Shown piece by piece: positions 1 to 8,664 of a DNA stretch of 64,000 nt (position 1 is its first letter; the number at the start of each line of letters is the position of its first letter). Location of the stretch: contig NZ_PHQQ01000003.1 of NCBI RefSeq assembly GCF_002909235.1, positions 124,001 through 188,000 on the forward strand, read 5' to 3'. The translations under genes were made by a program, and so were the position numbers. Source of the stretch: Arenibacter catalasegens. GTDB lineage: Bacteria > Bacteroidota > Bacteroidia > Flavobacteriales > Flavobacteriaceae. Under the pieces are notes generated by a model, which was given only the letters and a program-made list of their open reading frames with translations, did no database searches and was not told where the DNA came from.

Positions 1-112
1 CGACAAAACAAAATCCAGCTAATTGTGATTAATTTCATCCATTTTATTGCAAAGGAATTATTTTTAGAACCCAATTGTGGACATTTACTATTCTCGATCA
101 TATCAACCATTT

Positions 113-1114
113 TTACTTCCTTTTAAAGTTTACATTTCTATTACTAATGGAGGCTGAGAGTCGTGCAGCATCGGGGTGTTTTTTTTCAGTAGGGGTCGGG
201 TGCACAAATTTGCTTTCCTTTCCTTCAATTGAAATCTGGCCAGAAGGATCTATGGTTAAAAAAGCGAAAATAGAATCTTCATACATTGCCCTACTCCCAT
301 CGGAACCAAATCCTTCGCCAACATAAAAATAGGAAGCACTGTTCATTTGAAAATAATGTACATTGTTAATATAACTGTGGTCGTCCACATGATGATGTCC
401 GCAAAAGCATGCAATTACTTTTTGGTAATCCGTTCTATTATTGGCATCATCTATTACTTTTCTAACTGCAAACCTACTTGGAGAAGACCATCCATCCCAA
501 ATTTCATCAAAGGCCTGATGGGAAATAATTATGGTTTGCTTCTCCGTTTTTTCCAAATCTTGTTTCAGCCACTCAATCTGTTCTGGACTTACCAAACTTC
601 TATTGGCTTGATCGATATAAAAATTGGCATGCCCGTAGTCTTCATATTTTCCTTCCTTCAAAATATAGTTTCCATCCATTATTACGAAATGAAAGTCACC
701 TTTATCGAAGGAATAATAATTATCCTTCATTCCAAAGAAATCCATCGCATCCTGTTTACTTCCCTTATCCATGTCATGATTTCCCAAAACATGGTATTTC
801 TCTCCTTTATAAGTGTTCCAAAGATCCATACATTCTTTTGCCTCGGGCGTAGGGTGACAAAAATCACCTCCTTGGATGATAAAATCCAATTCACGGGAGG
901 AGGCATCTTTAATAAAAACCCCTAAACGATCTAAAGCATCGGCACAAAACCCATGGTGGATATCGGTGATAAAACCAATATTAAGCGCCTTATTTTTACA
1001 AGTTTCCTTTCTTGGTGGAAAAGCATAAGCCCCACCCGAACCTAATCCCAAGGCCACAGATCCCAAACCTATTTTTAATATAAATTTGCGACGTCCTTTA
1101 TTTTGATTTTGCAT
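113..1114 (-). CDS. Exported metallophosphoesterase (calcineurin-like)
   Basis: This 333-residue protein carries the metallophosphoesterase metal-binding motifs in order: TDIHH (about residue 50), GGDFCH (about 81), GNHD (about 111) and GHHH (about 241). The N-terminus has twin arginines followed by a hydrophobic stretch (RRKFILKIGLG), consistent with Tat export to the periplasm. It is the last gene of the phosphonate locus and starts 19 bases after the upstream FAD oxidoreductase, so co-transcription is likely. By family it should hydrolyse a phosphate mono- or diester. By context it may release phosphate or trim a phosphonate ester, but the substrate cannot be read from the sequence. Confidence 0.85.
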   Translation of the reverse strand: MQNQNKGRRKFILKIGLGSVALGLGSGGAYAFPPRKETCKNKALNIGFITDIHHGFCADALDRLGVFIKDASSRELDFIIQGGDFCHPTPEAKECMDLWNTYKGEKYHVLGNHDMDKGSKQDAMDFFGMKDNYYSFDKGDFHFVIMDGNYILKEGKYEDYGHANFYIDQANRSLVSPEQIEWLKQDLEKTEKQTIIISHQAFDEIWDGWSSPSRFAVRKVIDDANNRTDYQKVIACFCGHHHVDDHSYINNVHYFQMNSASYFYVGEGFGSDGSRAMYEDSIFAFLTIDPSGQISIEGKESKFVHPTPTEKKHPDAARLSASISNRNVNFKRK

Positions 1115-1133
1115 AATATTTATTATTAGCTAT

Positions 1134-2369
1134 TTAACCACTTACCTTGTTAGATCTGGCAGCAGCGCATTTATTAAGCCAAGCCTCTCCAAAAGGATCT
1201 ATTTCCCCAAACCTAGAAATTTCAAATTCGGAAAAATCTAAGGGATTGGACCTCCCAGATGCCATTTCCGAAATGCCAAGGCCAACACCTCCCGCAACGG
1301 AAATACCCGCCCCACAACATCCTGAAGCTACCAAGAATCCTGTTGTTCCAGTGACAGCTCCCAATATTAATTGTGAATCCGGGGTGTAGCCGGAAAATCC
1401 GGCTACATAATGTTTAATCCCGATATCATAGAAGGCCGGGAAAAAACGGGCCAGTCGTTCCCCATTTTCAAATAGATCATTGATTCCTTCATCCACACTA
1501 AAAACGAAATCGGTAATATCACTTGGAACCTTTTTAGGTGAAGCAACAAGTGAGCTTTTTTCTCGAATCCCAAAAAGTAAACTTCCTCCTTCCGGGCGTG
1601 CATAAGCCTGGGCATCGGGCAAAAGCACCATAGGAGAATCGGTTGGAAAAATATCGGCTCGTTCTGTAATCCAATATTGACTCCTCACTGGCGCCATAGG
1701 CAGTCCTGACCCTATTTCCTTTGCAAGTATGGGAGCCCAAACCCCAGCGGCATCTACCACCGTGTCCGCATATATTTCCCCTTCAGTAGTCTTTACACCT
1801 TTAACTTTTTTGCCCTCCTGTATCAAGCCCAAGACTTCAACTCCTTGACGAATTTTTGCTCCATGTTTTCTAGCACATCTAGCAAAGAATGTCCCCAACA
1901 TATAAGGGTCACAATAGGCTTCATTGGGCACAAAGCCTATTTTCAAGGCCTCGTCCACCTTTAGCCAAGGGGCTTTTTTCAGTGCCTCCTCTTTTGTAAT
2001 ATAGTAGGCCTCTTGTTCATATTCCTTGGCAATTACCATAAGATCCTCCAGATCTTTGACCTTGGCCTCACTAGCAGCCACATGCATCATACCAACCACC
2101 TTAAAATCCAGCGTTTCCCCAAGTTCTTCTTCCATTTCCCTAGCCACTCGAAAGGTCTCAATGGTTAATGGAATATAGGATCGTTTGGAACGGACCATGG
2201 TCATTAGGGCAGCAGCTCTACTGGTAGCCGCATTGTTAAGCTCGTTGCGCTCCAACAGCACTACTTCCTTCCCAGGATTATTTTTACTGTAATAATAAGC
2301 AATGGCACAACCAAATATACCCCCGCCAATTATAACTAAATCGGTCTTCTGAATCGACTCACCTTTCAT
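1134..2369 (-). CDS. FAD-dependent amine oxidase-like oxidoreductase (DAO family)
   Basis: This 411-residue protein starts with an FAD-binding Rossmann motif (VIIGGGIFGCAIAYY) and ends with the glycine-rich segment typical of the glycine/D-amino-acid oxidase (DadA) family (GCCGAGISVAGG). No signal peptide is seen, so it is cytoplasmic. Related flavoproteins occur in aminoethylphosphonate gene clusters, where some oxidise N-methyl-aminoethylphosphonate to phosphonoacetaldehyde. Because phnW, phnY and phnA are in the same locus, I infer a similar entry reaction here. A general D-amino acid or sarcosine-type oxidase is the main alternative. Gaps of 80 bases upstream and 19 bases downstream fit an operon. 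Confidence 0.82.
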   Translation of the reverse strand: MKGESIQKTDLVIIGGGIFGCAIAYYYSKNNPGKEVVLLERNELNNAATSRAAALMTMVRSKRSYIPLTIETFRVAREMEEELGETLDFKVVGMMHVAASEAKVKDLEDLMVIAKEYEQEAYYITKEEALKKAPWLKVDEALKIGFVPNEAYCDPYMLGTFFARCARKHGAKIRQGVEVLGLIQEGKKVKGVKTTEGEIYADTVVDAAGVWAPILAKEIGSGLPMAPVRSQYWITERADIFPTDSPMVLLPDAQAYARPEGGSLLFGIREKSSLVASPKKVPSDITDFVFSVDEGINDLFENGERLARFFPAFYDIGIKHYVAGFSGYTPDSQLILGAVTGTTGFLVASGCCGAGISVAGGVGLGISEMASGRSNPLDFSEFEISRFGEIDPFGEAWLNKCAAARSNKVSG

Positions 2370-2449
2370 TGCACACTAGTTTTAATTTTTTAAAGTAACC
2401 TACTGAAGATTCACAATGCTCCAATTGGACTATATACTATAATTGTTAT

Positions 2450-3391
2450 TTACTTTTCATTGGATTCAAAAATGGACATTGGCACTTCCCCTGTCCAAGA
2501 AAGTGGAACATTATTACAGCCGAAAAGATATGAAATGGTCATCCCTGTATTCACCGAATTATTTGGTTCCTCCAATCTTTGTCCCTTTCGTATGCCGGGA
2601 CCTGTTATGGCCCAGGGCACTTCCAATTCTTGAGGCGTTACTCCGCCGTGGCCACTCTCCGGCACTCCACCGTGATCCGTAAAAAACATAAAATGCGTAT
2701 CCTCATAAAGTCCTTCCTCCTTAAGCTTATTTATAAATTCGCCAATATGGACATCCACTTCTTCAATAGATGTAATATATTCTGGGGACATCCAACCATG
2801 ATTATGACCAGCGTGATCTGTATGCACAGAATAAAGGAATACCATAGTAGGGTTGGACTTGTTCCTTGCGATAAAGTCTAAGGCCTTTCCATAATTTTTT
2901 TGATATTCATCATTTTCTTCAAAACTTACAACATCCAAGTACCGTGGATTAAAAGAATTGATCAGTTCTGCCCAATTGTAATAGAAAGCTGTTTTTACAT
3001 TTGGTACGCCCTCCTTCAAAACTTTAAAAATAGAAGGATAATAACCCTCCTCATCGGTCTCTACTGCAGGCAAGGTTACCTTATCCAATTCCCAGCCATT
3101 ACCTAAAACCCCGTGTTGTTCAGGGCCACTTGCGGTAAGATGGGAAGTCCAGTTAGGCAAGGTTACGGACGGCATAACATTTCTAGTGGTCAAGGACAGT
3201 ACACCATCTGCCATTAGTGCGTCCAAATTGGGATGTTTCGCTGTATTATAACCGTCAACGCTAATACCATCTAACCCAATGACAACAACACGCTTCGTCA
3301 ACACTTTCATTTCTAAAGTTTTATCTTCGACTTTACAGCCCGCCATTACCGCTACTAAAGTTGATAAAATGAATAAATACTTTTTTTTCAT
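2450..3391 (-). CDS. Phosphodiesterase/nucleotide pyrophosphatase-like lipoprotein (alkaline phosphatase superfamily)
   Basis: The 313-residue protein has a lipoprotein signal ending at Cys19 (VAVMAGC), so it is probably anchored in the periplasm or outer membrane. The alkaline-phosphatase-superfamily metal ligands and nucleophile are visible: Asp41 (VIGLDG), Thr77 in PSVTLPN, Asp192 and His196 in HTDHAGH, Asp239/His240 in FTDHGG, and His248. The Thr in a PxxTxPN context is typical of nucleotide pyrophosphatase/phosphodiesterases and of phosphonoacetate hydrolase relatives. The locus suggests it cleaves phosphonate or phosphate diesters from lipids or glycans to free small molecules for the adjacent MFS carriers. 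The exact substrate is inference. Confidence 0.85.
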   Translation of the reverse strand: MKKKYLFILSTLVAVMAGCKVEDKTLEMKVLTKRVVVIGLDGISVDGYNTAKHPNLDALMADGVLSLTTRNVMPSVTLPNWTSHLTASGPEQHGVLGNGWELDKVTLPAVETDEEGYYPSIFKVLKEGVPNVKTAFYYNWAELINSFNPRYLDVVSFEENDEYQKNYGKALDFIARNKSNPTMVFLYSVHTDHAGHNHGWMSPEYITSIEEVDVHIGEFINKLKEEGLYEDTHFMFFTDHGGVPESGHGGVTPQELEVPWAITGPGIRKGQRLEEPNNSVNTGMTISYLFGCNNVPLSWTGEVPMSIFESNEK

Positions 3392-3450
3392 TGTTGCTAT
3401 TCTTTTAAATTAATATATTAACACCACTACTATAAAACATGATTACCAAA

Positions 3451-4695
3451 CTAGCGTCTAACGAACAAAATTATTATTGCACTTAGAAAACACATCACTG
3501 CTGTAGCTACAAAAACAATATTCTGCTCCCCTCCTACATCCACCAAATATCCAATAAATGGCTCCCCGGCTCCCGCAAACCCATAAGCAAATGTATTCAT
3601 CACCCCAACACCGGTACCAGACCTCTTAACACCCAACAAATCAGGACTCAACGGCCAATAACAGGATTGAGGGCCGTATACTAAAAACCCTGCCGCAAAC
3701 ATTAACATTAATCCACCAAGTAAGTTTTCCTTTGGAACAAGGTAAACCAATAAGATAACCAAACCTGCCAGACCCATGGATAGGGCTATTGGTTTTGACC
3801 TATTGGATTTAAAGACGCGATCCGATAATTGGCCAAAGAAAATTGTTCCTAAAGCCATGCCAATAGGAAGTGCCAAAGCAATCCATAAATTAGTAGATTC
3901 ATTTAACTTGGTTCCCAAATAATAAAGAGGCACCCAGACCAAGAGACCGTACCTTGCCATATTCTGAAAACCTATAGAGACGCATGCCAAAATAAATTTT
4001 TTGTTCAACAAAACCACTTTATAGCGTTCAATCGAGGTTTCATCTTCTTTTATGCCGATTAATTTGGAATCTTCCTGAACAGCAGGAAAACCAAGGTCTT
4101 CTGGTTTGTTCCTGACCACAAAATAAAAAACGGCACATCCCAAAAAAAGTAATAGTACGGGTAATCTAAAAAGCCATCTCCAATCCAATTCGTAAATATC
4201 CAACATTATAATGGCCAAAAAATAGATGAGGATTGATGAGCAACCTGCTGCAAACACATAAAACCCAAAAGCTTTACCCCTTTCCTTACCTCCCCACCAA
4301 TTTGCTACTAAACGACTACCTGGAGCCCAACCCAACGATTGACAAAATCCATTTAATGCCCAAAAAACTATGATCATCCAATAGGCGGTAGCAAAACTTG
4401 TTGCCCAGTTCATAATAACAGAAAGAATACCGCCGATAACCATCATCCGACGCGCTCCAAACTTATCGGCCAAATTGCCATTAATAAATTGTCCTATTCC
4501 ATAGGCCCAGAGCATGGCAGCACCAGCCCATCCAATGTATTGCTTTGTAACGTTAAACTCTAGTGATATGCCTTGAATGGCCCAACCAAAATTCTGTCTA
4601 CCGGTATAGTAGAACAGGTAGCAGAACATGACAGCGAAGAGCATTTTCCATTGGTGTTTTCGAAAATTTTCATTTTTATGCCCAAAATAATCCAT
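3451..4695 (-). CDS. MFS transporter, organophosphate (GlpT/UhpT-like) type
   Basis: This 414-residue integral membrane protein has about twelve hydrophobic segments and the MFS signature loop NLADKFGARR (about residues 74-83). The N-terminal YYTGRQNFGWA segment and general layout resemble the organophosphate:phosphate antiporter family (GlpT, UhpT, PgtP). It lies directly after the zinc alcohol dehydrogenase, with its start codon abutting that gene's stop, so the two are translationally coupled. Inferred role: uptake of a phosphonate or organophosphate released by the periplasmic phosphodiesterases. It is one of two such carriers in this locus and the two are clearly different in sequence. 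Confidence 0.85.
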   Translation of the reverse strand: MDYFGHKNENFRKHQWKMLFAVMFCYLFYYTGRQNFGWAIQGISLEFNVTKQYIGWAGAAMLWAYGIGQFINGNLADKFGARRMMVIGGILSVIMNWATSFATAYWMIIVFWALNGFCQSLGWAPGSRLVANWWGGKERGKAFGFYVFAAGCSSILIYFLAIIMLDIYELDWRWLFRLPVLLLFLGCAVFYFVVRNKPEDLGFPAVQEDSKLIGIKEDETSIERYKVVLLNKKFILACVSIGFQNMARYGLLVWVPLYYLGTKLNESTNLWIALALPIGMALGTIFFGQLSDRVFKSNRSKPIALSMGLAGLVILLVYLVPKENLLGGLMLMFAAGFLVYGPQSCYWPLSPDLLGVKRSGTGVGVMNTFAYGFAGAGEPFIGYLVDVGGEQNIVFVATAVMCFLSAIIILFVRR

Positions 4696-5775
4696 TTATA
4701 ACTGTGGATTTAAGGAGACTCTAAACCAATTTTGTTTTTTTGCCTCTACTATTGCCTCACTGATATCCTCCAACCTATAGGGTGGGCTAACAAGTTCCTC
4801 AAATGGAAAGTTCATGTAATTTCGCTCTAAAAAAGCAACAGCAGTATCCAAATGCCATGGCGCATAGTTATGTACGCCTTTTATACTGATACACTTTCTA
4901 ATAATTTGTTCTGCAGTTATACTCAATTCCGAATCGGGATGTACCAATCCGACTAAGATATATTCACCCCCCGGCCGTAACAATGTAATCCCTTGTGGTA
5001 TTAATTCCTTGACTCCGGCTACCTCAAAAATCACATCGGCCCCGTCTCCTATCTTGTCTTGGATAAATTCAGTTGCTTTTAGTGTGTCACCGGCATCCAC
5101 AGGAATAGCTCCAAACTTTCTGATTATTTCGAAACGCCCCAGATTTACTTCCAAACAATATATCTGGGAAACCCCCATTTCTTTTAAAAGAGCGCAAGCA
5201 TAAACACCTAAAAGACCACCTCCCTGAACGACAACCTTTTTAGGCACTCGTTTAGTTTGGGACACAGCGTTTACCATGGTGGCTAGTGCACAATTGGCGG
5301 GAGCAGCCATACTATTAGACACTACTTCAGGAACCTTTACCAAATGAGTGCCTTTCCTTATGTGGATGATGGTAGAATAACATCCGTTAAGACCACTACC
5401 CTTGTATATGGAGGCGTGGCCATATTTAAAAAGTTCATTACATTTTTCAGGAAGTCCATAATCCAAACAGGCAGGACATTTACCACAACTATCGGCAATA
5501 GTCCAAGTTACTCGATCTCCTTTTTTAAAATCATGGCGGTCGTTTAGGTCTATGATTTCCCCAACCGCCTCGTGACCAAGAATACAAGGGACATCTTCTT
5601 TTCTCTTACCTTCGATCGTATGTATGTCGGAACCACAAATAGTGGATAAATTAATCCTGACCAATACTTCACCTGGATTCAAACTGAATTCAAATTCCTT
5701 CTTCTCCAGATTAAATGGCTTGCCAGAATCCTGAAAAACTTGAAATTGCGCCTTTAAAGGGATATTTTTTAACAT
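4696..5775 (-). CDS. Zinc-dependent alcohol dehydrogenase, phosphonate-associated type
   Basis: This 359-residue medium-chain dehydrogenase has the catalytic zinc site (CGSDIHT and GHEAVGE), the four-cysteine structural zinc loop (CGKCPACLDYGLPEKC) and a nucleotide-binding glycine motif (GGGLLGVYA). A subgroup of such enzymes is known from phosphonate-catabolism neighbourhoods (described as a putative phosphonate catabolism associated alcohol dehydrogenase). With phnY and phnA nearby, it may interconvert 2-hydroxyethylphosphonate and phosphonoacetaldehyde, or act on an alcohol released with the phosphonate. That activity is inferred. The 242-base gap upstream suggests its own promoter. The MFS gene that follows abuts it. 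Confidence 0.83.
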   Translation of the reverse strand: MLKNIPLKAQFQVFQDSGKPFNLEKKEFEFSLNPGEVLVRINLSTICGSDIHTIEGKRKEDVPCILGHEAVGEIIDLNDRHDFKKGDRVTWTIADSCGKCPACLDYGLPEKCNELFKYGHASIYKGSGLNGCYSTIIHIRKGTHLVKVPEVVSNSMAAPANCALATMVNAVSQTKRVPKKVVVQGGGLLGVYACALLKEMGVSQIYCLEVNLGRFEIIRKFGAIPVDAGDTLKATEFIQDKIGDGADVIFEVAGVKELIPQGITLLRPGGEYILVGLVHPDSELSITAEQIIRKCISIKGVHNYAPWHLDTAVAFLERNYMNFPFEELVSPPYRLEDISEAIVEAKKQNWFRVSLNPQL

Positions 5776-5837
5776 AAAGCTAATTTCATTTACAAAGGGA
5801 CGATTGATCCATTTTGACCAATTATGATATACATAAA

Positions 5838-5851
5838 ATTTGTCGACAAAT
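5838..5851. promoter_or_regulatory. Perfect 14-bp palindrome, candidate operator
   Basis: The sequence ATTTGTCGACAAAT is a perfect palindrome with a central CG, the symmetry typical of LacI-family operators. It lies 62 bases upstream of the alcohol dehydrogenase start in the largest gap of this part of the locus. No regulator gene is adjacent, so the binding protein is unknown. Confidence 0.4.
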
Positions 5852-6017
5852 AAAAATAGAGTTTCAATATTACTCAGTTAAGGACTGATAATGAAGCAAA
5901 TAGCTTACAACAAACCACCTAACCAATATTATTAATATGGTATCTAAAATATTAAATCATTTAATTTTTAGATTAACACATTTATCCTAATAAACATGCA
6001 ACTAATTAACCCAAATA

Positions 6018-7280
6018 CTAATCCGTGCTTTGCTGGTTCCACTTTAATGCTGCCAATCCCCCCCCAATAAACGACATAATCACAAAAAAGTAAAATAGAT
6101 TGTCCCAACCGTAATACTCGTTAATTGCCACTACTATAAAACCTGAGAACATCTGCCCCACGGACCCCATACCATTAATGATCCCTGCAGCCATAGCCGC
6201 TCCTTTGGTACCGCCCACATCCATGGAACCTGCAGTGCAGATAAGTGAATCCGGTCCGTAGGTGGCAATCCCTATAAGGGCGATACTTATTATTGTTGCT
6301 ATTTTTCCGTAAGGCACCATATAGGGATGAGCTAGACAGGCAAGGCCTAATCCTATCATCATTATGGCTACTGTACTAAATCGATTTGATTTAAAGATCT
6401 TATCAGAGCTGTAACCTGCTAGAATTACCCCAAAAAAGCCTATCAGTTCATAAACCGAAGACATATAACCAGCTTCACTGACATCATAATGCAATGCTTT
6501 CTCCAAATACACGGGCAACCAGAAAAGAAATGCATATCTGGTCATTTTAAGGATCATATAACAGCTAGAATAGACCCAAAGGGAACTGTTCCTCAGCAAC
6601 AACCCCAATATCTTGAGTTTCTCTGCCTTTGCGCCGCCTTCAAATTCATACTTATTTTCAACTATTTTGGGTAGGCCAACATCTTCTGGATTGTTTCTAG
6701 TAAATAATAGGTAAAGGATGGCAATAATAAATAGAATCAATGAAGGGAAAATAAACCCCCTTTTCCACCCCAACTCCGAAAGAAAGTCCATATCGAAAGA
6801 TACATAAGTGGCAAAAATGGTAGCAAGAAAGCCTCCAGTAACATAACAAGTAGACCACCAGGACATAACTATCCCCCGTTCTGTTCTTCTGAACCAAGGG
6901 GTCATATTCTTTATTAATCCACTCCAACCAGTGGATTGCCCATAACCATTAACTCCTATCAAGAATACAATCACCCCGGCAGAAAAGGTCATTCCCAAAA
7001 ATAAATTTCCAATTGCAGCTAAAAACAGTCCAAAAGTGACCACCTTTCTAGGTCCAAAGGTATCCGATAGGTACCCATTTACAAATTGGCCAATGGTATA
7101 TATCAAACTATACACAAAAATAATAGAAGCGTAATCAGAGTTATCCAGGCCCAAATCTGTCTCCATGGAACTCCAGGTGACCGATAAATTTTTCCTGCCG
7201 AAATAAAATCCCGCATAAGCGAGCCAAGTGAGAACAAATATTCTTTTCCTCCAATACTTCTGATCTGCGGTTAAACTCAT
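6018..7280 (-). CDS. MFS transporter, organophosphate (GlpT-like) type
   Basis: This 420-residue multi-spanning membrane protein has the MFS loop GYLSDTFGPRK (about residues 69-79) and an N-terminal GRKNLSVTW segment of the organophosphate antiporter type. It sits just downstream of phnW (206-base gap) and upstream of the alcohol dehydrogenase (242-base gap). Its position next to the aminotransferase makes it the best candidate for import of 2-aminoethylphosphonate or a derivative. It is not a close duplicate of the carrier at 3451-4695, so the two may handle different substrates. Confidence 0.85.
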   Translation of the reverse strand: MSLTADQKYWRKRIFVLTWLAYAGFYFGRKNLSVTWSSMETDLGLDNSDYASIIFVYSLIYTIGQFVNGYLSDTFGPRKVVTFGLFLAAIGNLFLGMTFSAGVIVFLIGVNGYGQSTGWSGLIKNMTPWFRRTERGIVMSWWSTCYVTGGFLATIFATYVSFDMDFLSELGWKRGFIFPSLILFIIAILYLLFTRNNPEDVGLPKIVENKYEFEGGAKAEKLKILGLLLRNSSLWVYSSCYMILKMTRYAFLFWLPVYLEKALHYDVSEAGYMSSVYELIGFFGVILAGYSSDKIFKSNRFSTVAIMMIGLGLACLAHPYMVPYGKIATIISIALIGIATYGPDSLICTAGSMDVGGTKGAAMAAGIINGMGSVGQMFSGFIVVAINEYYGWDNLFYFFVIMSFIGGGLAALKWNQQSTD

Positions 7281-7340
7281 GGTTGGACTTTATTATTTTA
7301 TTTGACCTAATATATGGAGACGAATTTATAAAACATCCAT

Positions 7341-7391
7341 TCCAGGACACAAACATCCCGGAACACTATGCCCAGGATGTCAGCATCCTGG
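7341..7391. repeat. Cluster of CATCC-type repeats with an 8-bp hairpin
   Basis: In the gap between phnW and the MFS gene there are three related direct repeats (CATCCATTCCAGGACA, CATCCCGGAACA, CATCCTGGAC). The last forms a perfect stem, CCAGGATG (7372-7379) and CATCCTGG (7384-7391), around a four-base loop. No T-tract follows, so it is more likely an mRNA structure or processing site than a clear intrinsic terminator. Confidence 0.5.
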
Positions 7392-7486
7392 ACTACGGAA
7401 TATCCCAAAAGGCTTTTTTACCTAATTAAAAACCACAATCAATCTATGACCGTATGCAAGCCAAAGGCAACTCCACTAAACGAAAA

Positions 7487-8599
7487 TCAGGCCTTTATGT
7501 ACTCTATTTGCACAAGATATTCCCGTAAAACCTTTAGAAAGTTTTGAATATCGATATAATCTATCTGGCCTATATTGGATATCCTGAAGGTGTCATAGTT
7601 ATTCACTTTACCGGGATATATGGTAAAACCTCTTTCGAAGAAAAAATCGTGCATTTCCTCAAAATCATATTTATCATTCTTAGGCTCTATAATAGAAGTG
7701 ATAATTTTAGAATGATGTTCCTTATCTATTAAATATTCCAATTTCATGAGCGTTATACCGCTCAATAAAGTTTCCCAGGATTTAGTATATCTGGCATAAC
7801 GTTTTTCAACGGTTTCTTCCTTGGTTTCAATTATCGCCTGTTTTAAGGCATAAAACGTTTGCACCGGAGGAGTAAATCTTGTTTGATGTGTTTTCTCAAA
7901 GTAGGCATACTGCGCATACAGGTTTAAATATAGATTCCGCATAGGAATGGATTCCGTTGCCAACAAAGCCTTTTTATTGCAAATAGCAAAACCTATCCCA
8001 GCCATTCCTTGAATATTCTTATTGGAGCTTGCAGCCAAATAATCAATATTCATAGTTTTCATATCTACCGGTATTGCCGCAAAACCACTCATAGAGTCCA
8101 CTATAAAACTTATTTTATAGGTAGAACACATTTTCCCTACAGCCGTAATATCATTCAACAGACCTGTAGTAGTTTCATGATGAATCATAGCCAAATGCGT
8201 CAATCCCTTTTCTTGTTTTATTACTTCCTCCAGTGCCTTTAAATCTATTGGCACTATGGACGAAGACTCGAAGATTACAGTATCTAGTTTATAGATTTTG
8301 GTGATCTGGCACATACGCTTACCATAAGCGCCATTGTCTATAATAAGGATACGACCATTTTCAGGCACTACGGAACTCAATATAGCTTCTACTGTTGCAG
8401 TTCCCGAACCCCCGAACATAACTGTGGAATACTCCTTAGGGTCACCCACAAATTTGGTAATCTCAGTAGCACAATATTCCATTAAATCACCAAACTCTTT
8501 TTCCCTAGGGCAAATATCTGTAACCACCTGAGCTAATTTTACGGAGTCAGTGGTTGTTGCAGGACCAGGGTTTAACAACACATTTCTTTTTATTTGCAT
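7487..8599 (-). CDS. phnW: 2-aminoethylphosphonate:pyruvate aminotransferase
   Basis: The 370-residue length and sequence match the PhnW family of class-V PLP aminotransferases. The protein starts with LLNPGPATTT, has the PLP phosphate-binding segment GGSGTATVE, Asp168 in IVDSMSG and the Schiff-base lysine Lys194 in SSNKNIQGMAG. It transfers the amino group of 2-aminoethylphosphonate (ciliatine) to pyruvate, giving phosphonoacetaldehyde and alanine in the cytoplasm. The gene follows phnY and phnA on the same strand (65-base gap to phnY), which defines the PhnW-PhnY-PhnA route rather than the PhnX (phosphonatase) route. No phnX or C-P lyase gene is present in this window. Confidence 0.95.
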   Translation of the reverse strand: MQIKRNVLLNPGPATTTDSVKLAQVVTDICPREKEFGDLMEYCATEITKFVGDPKEYSTVMFGGSGTATVEAILSSVVPENGRILIIDNGAYGKRMCQITKIYKLDTVIFESSSIVPIDLKALEEVIKQEKGLTHLAMIHHETTTGLLNDITAVGKMCSTYKISFIVDSMSGFAAIPVDMKTMNIDYLAASSNKNIQGMAGIGFAICNKKALLATESIPMRNLYLNLYAQYAYFEKTHQTRFTPPVQTFYALKQAIIETKEETVEKRYARYTKSWETLLSGITLMKLEYLIDKEHHSKIITSIIEPKNDKYDFEEMHDFFFERGFTIYPGKVNNYDTFRISNIGQIDYIDIQNFLKVLREYLVQIEYIKA

Positions 8600-8664
8600 T
8601 TAATATTTTTTTCGATTAAGATTTAGACTTACTTAAATAATGATTGAAAATTATAAATTTAACC

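Noticed and set aside
347-925. A 192-codon open frame on the plus strand
   Set aside because: It is fully antisense to the metallophosphoesterase, whose motifs are intact, and the translation has no recognisable domain.
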